64,000 nucleotides of DNA, taken from assembly GCA_003116995.1 (NCBI GenBank), contig BDSL01000187.1, forward strand, positions 25,572-89,571, in the 5' to 3' direction. The translations under genes and the position numbers were made by a program. Origin of the DNA: Yamagishiella unicocca. Its lineage: Eukaryota > Chlorophyta > Chlorophyceae > Chlamydomonadales > Volvocaceae. Positions 56,281 through 64,000 of the stretch are shown here, piece after piece (position 1 is the first letter of the stretch; each line of letters begins with the position of its first letter). Under the pieces are notes generated by a model. It was not told where the DNA came from, made no database searches, and was given only the letters and a program-made list of their open reading frames with translations.

Positions 56281-57400
56281 CCACGCTTCATCGCACCGCT
56301 ACTCATCTGCTTGCTTCGCTTCCCCAAGCTACACACAGGTTCGACCCACCTCCAACGGGGCGTGACGGCCTGGCGAAGCAAGGCATGTCGGCACCATTGT
56401 GTGCAAGTTTATAATCCATTGGCAGAACATAGTTTATTCATTAGCAGCACATGGCTGGGCGCTGCCTGTGCCTGGGGAGCTAGGCGATGTAGGCTTGATC
56501 CTGTCCAATCGCTTGTTGTGCAAGAGCACTGAAGACGCCTGCTGAAGAAAACGAATGCGACAAACGATATAATATATCAGCGGTACTAGGTGATGCGTCC
56601 ACAGCACCTTCAAGCTCGCAAGCTTGACGTTGACTGCGCCTAGTATGCTCGTAGTGTCCAGAAGGAAGGTAACAATAAATGGATGACCATTCCGTTCACA
56701 TGCGCATCATATGCCTCATAGAGCTCAACGTCCGGGATAAGTCTAGCTGGCGTACCCAATGCCGTACCAAGAACTCGTGCCGTTGTGAATCCGGATGAGC
56801 ACCGACAGCAGGTTTAGGGTCTGAGAGACCAGGGCCGCTCTGCACCCAACACCGACGTATGATTCCCTCTATGCAAGGCGTGCAGCCCGTGCTCATACGT
56901 TTCACCCAGGATGCTGCCCTGATGTCACCGTCACTGTCACTATATGGTGCAGAACCCGCCAGCCTGCGCTCGGGCGGGCTGGGTGGCAGCACTTGACGGG
57001 GCTCGCAGCCGGTGACAGGCGATCAAAAGCATCAGAAACTGAAATGCTTGGCAACAAGCACACACACACGTGCGTGCGCAACACCAGCGACAGCACGCAT
57101 ATGGAATCTCGTCGCGCCGACCCCGAGCTCGTCGTTCACTACTTATCTGGGTAGAGTTTACGGCAAGCAAGCTGCGACCTACCCCCAACCAATACCCAGC
57201 AGCAAACCGCGCCCCGCAACCAAAACCACGACTACTTGCGACCGATGCCGTACGCTCGGGAATCCGCAGGTTGCGTGCTGGCGCAAACCCGTCCTTTCTC
57301 GACCATCGCCCTGTCTCGCTCCGGTCCGCTTTCGGCCCTCCCGGCTGCCCACTCCCAAATCCTTTTTACTTGTCTTCCAAGTGCCGACCCACGGGTTGGC
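56281..57400. other. No gene recognised
   Basis: Short open frames only. 57175-57240 resembles 58795-58860 ('acccagcagc', 'caaccaaaaccacgactact'-type), another dispersed repeat. Confidence 0.35.
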
Positions 57401-57429
57401 CCTCACTCCCCCACGCGTCGCGGCAGCTG

Positions 57430-57640
57430 CACCGGGCTGTTGTACTGGGGCCGGAACATGCTGCGGACGATGAGGCCCAACAGGACCCGCTCACCTCCCG
57501 ATGACGTCAGCGCCTCCCACGCGGTGCCGTGCATCAGGTGGCTCCAGCCGTGCGCCGCGACGCCGGCTGCCAGCGCCACCCGGGCGCTGATGGAGCGGGT
57601 GGCCTCCCAGCCGGGAGTGCGTCAGGCCTGGAGCGAGGGT
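57430..57640 (-). CDS. Possible exon, unknown
   Basis: The minus strand reads ARVALAAGVAAHGWSHLMHG, then TAWEALTSSGGERVLLGLIV and RSMFRPQYNSP, with balanced, coding-like composition. No start, family or confirmed splice partners. Confidence 0.25.
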
Positions 57641-57719
57641 GAAGAGGGAATCCGTGTGTGGGCGGCGGAAGGGGAGCTACATAAAAGAACCGTTGATTCG
57701 ACATGGGAATTGTGGCGGG

Positions 57720-57850
57720 TGCATAGCCTTTGGACACCTGGACCGAAAAACCGTTTGAAACAGAGTTTTGAGATGCATGCTGGAGAACTGGGTTGGGGAT
57801 ACTACCGGTAAAGCTGAAGGTCGAAATATGACCTTAAGCGTCTAACCTTT
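57720..57850. repeat. Dispersed repeat, copy of 54855-54960
   Basis: Shares 'gttttgagatgcatgc', 'ggagaactgggttggggata' and a following 'gaaggtcg-aatatgacctt'. Confidence 0.6.
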
Positions 57851-58239
57851 AGCGGGGAGGGGGTGGGGGTGGGGGCGGCTGCTGGCGGTTAATTTCGAGT
57901 TGAGGCGCGACACTGCTGCGCACTGTGTCCATCACTTGTGCCGCATTCCGGCTGGGGCTGGCAGCGCAACTCCTCCATGTGTTGACCCAATCCAGACACA
58001 ACGGAGGCTACGTGCACGTGCACGGACTTCCACGGACAGCGCACGTACCCCCTCACGAGCCGCCGACCCCAACCTCATCCATCGAGCCCGCCCGCGTCCC
58101 CTCCGCCCCCCTGCCCTGTCGGTGTGTGGGTTTCCTCGCTGCCACCCTGGCCCTCCTCCGCCTCTCACCCTGCCCACCCGCTCCTTCCCTGGCCCTCCCA
58201 CCCCTCCGTGGCCCTCTCTCCCCCCCCCCCGGCCCCTGC

Positions 58240-58500
58240 CTCACCCTGGCGCAGGCTGTCCTCCCCAATCATGTCGGGTAGCGCCTCCGCCACCGCCACC
58301 AGCATCTCCTCCATCTTGAGCGTAGGGTTGCTCATCGGGGGAGGTGAAGGGGCGCTGCTGCGGGTCACCTCCTTTGCCATCCCCCACCCACCCACCACCA
58401 CCTCCAGAAGCTGACCGTCGTCCGACTCCTCCCTGCAGGCGAAGCGGGTCGAGGCGGCGGTGGCGGCAGCGGAGGCGATGGACACTCCTAGCGTGCACCC
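58240..58500 (-). CDS. Gene fragment EESDDGQL (better copy)
   Basis: The minus-strand frame holds GVSIASAAATAASTRFACRE, ESDDGQLLEVVV, GMAKEVTRSSAPSPPPMSNP and LKMEEMLVAVAEALPDMIGE, ending DSLRQ at a gtgagg donor. Its plus-strand homologue at 12380-12665 is broken by indels. The family is unknown. The conserved donor and frame suggest a real exon copied from a host gene. Confidence 0.4.
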
Positions 58501-58639
58501 TGCCATCGGCCGGACTGCTCATTACTCAGTCCGAAGGTAACCAGCAGCAACGCGGACTACCTTCTCTGTATCCGTCCTGGTCGCCTAGGGCCAACGTGCC
58601 CATCACGCTTGCACAGGTTCACGCAGTGGCACAGCCCCG

Positions 58640-58800
58640 AAGTGCACTTCGCACCAAACTAGCAGAAGTGGGACTGCCCGTTCGTCCCGGGACTGATCGG
58701 CGCCCTCACGGATCTCAATCCCCGAACAATGTGTGAAAAGGAAATGGCGTTGATAAACACCGTCATCCTGTTTGAAGTCTGGTTCCCCCAACCCAAGCAA
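58640..58800 (-). repeat. Repeat family F, partial copy
   Basis: Shares 'aaatggcgttgataaacacc' and 'cttcgtcccc'-type context with 55600-55760. Confidence 0.5.
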
Positions 58801-59900
58801 CACCCAGCAGCCAACTACTGCGCCCGCAACCAACACCACAACTTGTAACCGCTGCCGTACGCAACACCCCAGCTGAAGTCCTCCAGAATCCATGCAGCGC
58901 CATCGGCGCCCATTTAAGAACCTCCCAACAGCCGAACTACCTAGTACCAACGCGCACGGCCTTCCCACAACCCTTACCACCTGCCCTCTTTCCGCAGCGC
59001 CACCAGCGCTAGAAGCCAAGCAAGTCCCGCATACAGCAGGCGCCTCTGCTGGCGAGCTTATGCAAGCAATGTCCAAAGCCACAGAGCGCGTGGAAGGTCC
59101 AGTGTCCTGCACTGCGCTTGCGACCTTCCATCCCCCCCGCGCTCCACCATGGCGGCTGCCAGCCTGGTGAGGCGGCCAAGGTGACACGGCGACTAGCCTG
59201 CTGACGAAGACGCGGCCAGGGCAAATACGCGATCCTCCCAGCTGATGTTTTGAGAAAGCGATGCTGCACAGGAGTTTCGACCTGCCGTGCAATCCCCTCG
59301 CTCGGTTCGTCCTCGCCCCTCCCAGCACCCCCAACTCCCAGGTTTCCTTGCTGCCCCGCAGTCCCCACCTGCGGCTTCTTGTTTTCCAAGGCAAGGCGGG
59401 CCCAGCCCGGCTCCAAGGCCCACGCGCTGGGTGTACAAGCCCAAAGCCCAGTAATTAGCGACGCATTTACAGATCGCATATTTTGCCGCAACGCCTCTCC
59501 CACAGCAAGATAGCCTGCATGTCGTGAAGATGGTATCCTTACGGGCCGGACTTTGTCAAGGCGCAGATCCCAGTATGAACGTCACATCCGCACAGCCAAT
59601 GAACAAGGGTGAACCAGAGGCCGAAAACTACCCGTCGTAATGCTTCAGGGTTTGAGGGCCCTCACGAGCTGTGCCTGCATAGTTCTAAATTCAAAGCAAA
59701 AACTTCGAAAGTGTGTGTATGGCCATACACTTAAGTGCGCAGTTTGGCCATGAGTATGTCGCAGGGCTTTTGGCCGGCTCATCGATAGCTCCAGAACCTC
59801 GTTTAAAACACAGGGATTGCACACCCTCTCACAGGGACAGTCTCTCTCTATACAGATGTAATGTAAACCATAATGTAGGCAACTGTGCGTCTTGCTGTTC
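58801..59900. other. No gene recognised
   Basis: Long minus-strand frames lack motifs and overlap the repeat piece at 58640-58800. Nothing else supported. Confidence 0.35.
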
Positions 59901-59941
59901 TTTGGTATCTTGGTGTTTGGAAAGATAAGCGCTCCACGGTG

Positions 59942-60092
59942 GCCGAAGCAGCTGCCTGCTCCTATCTTTGTAACAACTAACGGACGTTGGCTGCATCCAA
60001 TGCTCGCCTTCCTTGCAAACCTGCCGTCGGAACGCAACGACGCCACGACAGAGTTTACGAAAATGAAAGCCGCAGGTGGTGCAAACGCAGGT
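59942..60092 (+). CDS. Exon-like segment with gtgagt donor, unknown
   Basis: The plus-strand frame has FVTTNGRWLHPMLAFLANLP, then SERNDATTEFTKMKAAGGAN before a gtgagt donor. The 42-bp segment 60229-60270 (after ttctgcag, before gtgagc) could be the next exon, in matching phase. The acceptor of the first segment and the family are unknown. Confidence 0.3.
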
Positions 60093-60909
60093 GAGTCGTT
60101 GTGTGCCCATGTGGTGCCTCTTGAGTAATGTTGCCCGCAATTCATAGAGGCACGTACTCTTGCATATTATCGATGTGCGCGCAAAGCGCCAAAGTCTACC
60201 CCTGTCTGCCCTCCGCTTTCTTCTGCAGGCGCAGAGGCTGGCCATGGCCCTGGCGTTGCGGCAGCTGCTGGTGAGCTTGCTTGCTGTTGTCGCGTCTCCC
60301 TGGCTTGTTGGGGGCATATCACTTGCACTGGGGCTAGCCAGCTGTATGGTTCGGGCCGTCTTTTTCGGCCACGCAGCTGCGGGCTGTGCGGTCGGGTTGC
60401 TTGCCGCATTGTCAGTAGGGGCTGCCTGGGTGCTGTGTTGCGGAGGGGTCGTTGCATTGCGCATTCGTGTTGGTAATCCTATGCACACTCTCACTCCCCT
60501 GACGTCTAGGTGGTGGTGCGGGCGGCGTGGTGGCCTGTGGCTGAGCAGAGCTGGAGTGACCCCCCGTCTGAGGCAGTTGATTGGTAAGCTTGCAGCGCCT
60601 GTATCATTCAGCATACAACTGCAGCATGGTCGACAGCATGCAGCACAAGCACTGTGGCCCTAGCGCCTGTGGGAAGCCAGGAGGCATCATGCTGTCGGGG
60701 CTGCTGACCCAGGAACACCCAGCACCGGTTGCTTAGTGCTGCCCACTGTCAGGCCACCGGAGTTTTTGACCCAGGAGCACCTTTCCTGGCGTAGCTGGTG
60801 CGGCCGGGGGCCAAGCAAGCGCACATGCCCTAGAGACATGTCCGCATCTCGGCGTCGTCAACAATCCTGGCCCCACCGCTGCTCCATATCCGCGACCTCC
60901 GCCTCGCAG

Positions 60910-61030
60910 GCTGTGGTTGAGCTTCGCCGAGGCGCCCGAGATGGAGTTATCCATCACGCCCGTGCTGGGCAACCGCAAGCTGTCGGGGGAGCTCGTCATC
61001 GGCCGGGTGTCGGTGTGGGTCTGTTCCAAG
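60910..61030 (+). CDS. Exon LWLSFAEAPEMELSITPVLG, unknown (possibly SMP-like)
   Basis: A strong acceptor (cgcctcgcag) and donor (gtgcga) bound 40 codons: LWLSFAEAPEMELSITPVLG followed by NRKLSGELVIGRVSVWVCSK. Alternating hydrophobic residues suggest beta strands. The F-x-x-x-P-E-x-x-x-S-I-x-P sequence recalls lipid-transfer SMP domains, but this is only a resemblance. Downstream, Pro/Gly-rich frames at 61372-61704 may belong to the same plus-strand gene. Confidence 0.4.
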
Positions 61031-61371
61031 GTGCGATCACCCGCAGCATCACAACTGCCTCCCGCCGGCACTCACGCACTACCTCAGTGGCGAACACTAC
61101 TCCATGGAGCCTCGGGCGTCTCTATGGCACCCATGGCGTTTCGTACTCCTGTTCCTACACCACGACAGCGGGCTGACCAAGATCTTGAGCCCCCACTAGC
61201 TGCTAGCGGCTTACCCTTTGACGTCGACCACAGCCCTGTTGATCACGGCCCCGTCACCTCGGCTGGCCATTCAACTTCGGTTACACCACCGCATCGCACC
61301 ACTTCAGCCCTCCCCGCCCCCGTTCTTGACCACCCTGCTCCCCCAACTGCAGCTACCAGCACCCCGCGGGG

Positions 61372-62157
61372 ATGGGTATGGGCGCTGGTAGCTGCCCCTC
61401 CGTGCCGCCCTTTCCGCCGCCGCCGCTGTCTGTCTCCGGGGCCATGGTCCGGCCCCACCACGTTCATCAGCTCCGCCCTGGTGGTGATGGCCGCCGCTGG
61501 CCTAGCCGGCGGCAGCAGCGGCAGTGTTTTTACCGAGAGCGCAGTCCACCACGTGATTCGCCGTACGTCGTCGGTCCTTGGCAGCAACCCGGGGATGCTG
61601 CCCTCATTGGACGGCATGCCGGAGGCAATCGAGGGCGAGGAGGGAAGGCGGACGACGGTTCCAGAGAGGACGGCGGCCTGTGCGACTCAACGGTATGGCG
61701 CTGACTACTAGCGACGGTGGCGCGATGGCAACATCGATGGCAGGGCGGCAACACTGTACGGCACGGACCGGGCCGTCGGCGGCGCGCCGTCGCCGTACTG
61801 GCCCTGCGGCGTGGTGGACGCCTCTACCTGTGTTCTGTATTCTGGCGCCGCGCCGCCGGTTGGCAGCGGCGGGCAGCAGACTTTGGGTCTACACGTTTGT
61901 CCTCTGGTATCTAGGAACGAAGAAGCACAGGGCGAAGGCCGTGGGAAGCAGCAGGGATCTAGCGGCCGCGAAGGCGCTGAAGGCGGGGCCACGACACGGG
62001 GTGGGCCCAACGAGTGGCCGGTGCACAGCACTTCCCGAGGAGGAGGCAGGGGTTTAGGGTTTAGGGGAAAGGCTTGCACCCGGAGGCGTGGCAGAAGACC
62101 CGGGCGGCTGAAAGGTTCGGCAGAGTGCGTTCCGGAAGCAGGACCCAGTCCGTAAGA
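61372..62157 (+). other. Possible 3' coding region, low complexity
   Basis: Overlapping plus-strand frames, one with SALVVMAAAGLAGGSSGSVF and SSVLGSNPGMLPSLDGMPEA, another Pro-rich. Which is translated cannot be decided. Sequence after 62040 has 'gggtttagggtttagggg', a short run resembling plant-type telomere repeats. Confidence 0.25.
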
Positions 62158-63477
62158 AGCAGGCATTGGCGGCCGAAGACGAGGGGCCTGACTGGCACGG
62201 CGCTGTTGCTGTGGTTGCTGAGGGGGGCAGGGCAACGTTGGTGGCAGCGGGGATGCCATGAACACCGGTTACACGACATGGATAGGATAGCTAGCGCATT
62301 GGCTTCGGACACCTAGTTGTGGGCCCATGCTGGAGCACTAGGATTGAGGACTGAGAACCCTATGCAGGCGGCATTTCATCGGTCGTTTACAGGAAAGGAC
62401 ACAAACAAATGTGCGGTAACGTGCAGCGCGTAAGACGGGAGAAACAGGTTGGCGGAATGGGACGTGGTGAGGCGAGATGCAATGTAGTTCTTCTCCGTCC
62501 CAGCCCGGATACTGACCGTTATTGTGGAGACGTGGTTTGTTACCAAGCGGCGCCAGCGAGCTTGAAGAGTGTGAGGCGCGGCCGAGTGCTGTTGGCGGAG
62601 TCAGTGGTCAATGGGGGCACTGGGGCCCGGCGGCAGGGCGAGGTGACGGCGACAAGCGCCCATTTTGACATGGCGGCCGAGAGAGTCGAACTGCGACGAC
62701 GGAAACAGGAGGAGTAGCGTTGTGGCACAAGACGTGCACCGCCTCATCGTTGTTTCGCGTTCATCCGTGCGCTGCAAGGTGGTCGGTCACGAATCTCTCG
62801 CTACAATACCTGCCCACCGCCGGTTTGGGAATGTACCTGTGTTCGCGCAATGCTTTCACATACACTGTATCCATGGCGACGAGTGAGCCTCTCACTCGTT
62901 AATATGCTCGAACCAGATTTCCTAACGGAGGAGCGGAGTCCTAACGCTCCTCCGTTGGGACTCCCAACCGCAGGTTTGGGAGAACGTACGGCAGCCTCGT
63001 GCAGCATGAGATCAACGATGCTTCAGGTTATATTGCGTAGGCGGAATGGACAGTCTTTCTTGCAATGTTTTCGATACGGTAATAATGCCTTTCATTGCCG
63101 AGTGAGTTGAGAGCCACCATGCTGGTTGTGTGAGGCGCCTCATAAGCGGTATTTTTGGATCCTGCTCCGAAAATTGGTTTCTAAGCGGTCGTAGGGCCCT
63201 CAGACGTGGGTTGGCGCGCAGGTTTGTTCGTAGGTGAAACGGCCCGCGGGCTTCTTTAGAATGCCTTTCGTTGCTAGGGTCCCCTTAACTGTTTTCATTC
63301 TCAGGGAATCATTTTCAGCGACCGGTTTTGGCGGGACCGGGCTCACGCGCGACCTAAGTGTATTTGGGAACTTGTTTCGCCCGCCCGCCCCTCCCTTTTT
63401 GTTTTGGGCCCTGATTGCTGTCTGGTTTATTTCGTGCTTCGCGTTTGTTGGTCGTCCGACCGGGGAGGAGTTGAGAG
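62158..63477. other. No gene recognised
   Basis: 62266-62330 ('ggttacacgacatggatagg' through 'tagttgtgggcccatgctgg') matches block C' at 28033-28100. 62905-62990 has a short inverted repeat ('cctaacggaggagcggag' against 'ctaacgctcctccgttggga'). Otherwise nothing supported. Confidence 0.4.
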
Positions 63478-64000
63478 TTTAGGATTGCTGAGAGCAGAGC
63501 GGCACCGGGGCAGCGCCCAAGGGGCGCGGGCCGGCCTGCCACATCGCAGGTGTGAGGATAGAGGTGCAAAGACCCGGGGGGGCCGCACACTTCCCCCATC
63601 CCACACGTCGCCCTCTCGTGGTTGTCTGGGATTAGGGGTGGGCAGTTGTTCTGGTTGCATCGTGGCGGCGCTCCACTGGTCCTCCGGTTGCGGGCCTGCT
63701 AGGTGTGTTGGTGGTCGATTGCTGGTAGGGGAGTCATACAACGCAATTTCCCCTGGGGTGCTGGCTGCTGCTGTTTTTGACTCTAGACTGTTGACCGGTG
63801 TCTTAATGGTTTGCCATTCACGCGGTGCGGCTGGATTCCTGTCTCTTTCGTCTCCTTCATTGTGCGGCGATGTGCCCGGTGGTTCTGGTTTTGGGTGTGA
63901 AGCCGGTAGGAGTTGCCTAACTTTCATCAGTGTACATGGCGCTTGCAGCCTTGCACCATACCTGGTCCAGGCAGACGAGGAAGGTAACATAAATATTATC
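63478..64000 (+). repeat. Chimeric third copy of block B and block C pieces
   Basis: 63478-63610 matches 9748-9903 (block B: 'gctgagagcagagcggcacc'). 63640-63960 matches 27825-27905 and 28183-28410 (block C': 'ttgttctggttgcatcgtgg', 'caacgcaatttcccctgggg'). Here the two pieces are adjacent. It is more diverged than the main duplicates and runs to the window edge. Confidence 0.7.

Noticed and set aside
59829..60614. 261-residue minus-strand frame
   Set aside because: It crosses two plus-strand exon-like segments with good splice sites, and its composition shows no domain or codon pattern of its own.
60160..60663. Hydrophobic plus-strand frame resembling a membrane protein
   Set aside because: It runs through a clear acceptor (60228) and donor (60270), so most of it is probably intron. 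Hydrophobicity follows from Ala/Leu/Val-rich GC composition.
62040..62065. Telomere-like 'gggtttagggtttagggg'
   Set aside because: Only about two and a half units, with no longer array or chromosome-end context.

Overview
The window looks like nuclear DNA of a GC-rich, Chlamydomonas/Volvox-type green alga. Coding stretches are cut by short GT-AG introns that keep reading phase. The recognisable host genes are plant/algal ones: fragments of LL-diaminopimelate aminotransferase, a glycine-rich-domain protein and a SASA-type esterase. A split tRNA-Leu occurs twice, and there are many microsatellites, minisatellites and transposon remains. Nothing suggests a bacterial, organellar or viral replicon.

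About half of the left 33 kb is a rearranged segmental duplication. Three blocks, A (1-1583), C (3155-7832) and B (8417-12348), recur almost unchanged as A' (17120-18730), B' (23572-27274) and C' (27275-33045), so the order A-C-B has become A-B-C. Block A carries a decayed copy of the first exons of a DapL gene. Block B carries a zinc-knuckle/tyrosine-recombinase retroelement remnant, a tRNA-Leu(CAG) with an intron and a second DapL fragment. Block C carries a minus-strand cysteine-rich gene followed by a tandem peptide repeat, and a long hairpin. Between the copies lie a 5'-truncated LINE reverse transcriptase (13.3-13.7 kb), a multi-exon gene of unknown family with an 11-fold TTER repeat (18.9-22.0 kb) and a Pro/Ala-rich reading frame broken at a C12 tract (22.4-23.3 kb).

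The right half is mostly single copy. It holds a minus-strand Q-rich gene (34.9-36.7 kb), a phase-perfect GRDP/DUF1399-type gene (38.3-41.1 kb), a 178-bp satellite (42.9-45.6 kb) and a 64-bp satellite (45.6-46.1 kb).

The most striking locus is at 46.1-50.0 kb on the minus strand: a nine-exon gene reconstructed as about 896 residues. It encodes a Crypton-type tyrosine recombinase with recognisable R, HxxR, HW and Y positions, spliced in frame to a long linker and a C-terminal HMG box. A 474-bp tandem duplication lies in its seventh intron and offers duplicate exons, yet an intact message remains possible. The last 14 kb contain minisatellites, a SASA-type esterase exon, unknown spliced exons and dispersed repeats. 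Some of these repeats match blocks B and C, including a chimeric third copy at the right edge.

All identifications were made by eye from motifs and splice phase. Without transcripts or database searches, families marked unknown stay unknown. Several single-base frame breaks may be assembly errors.
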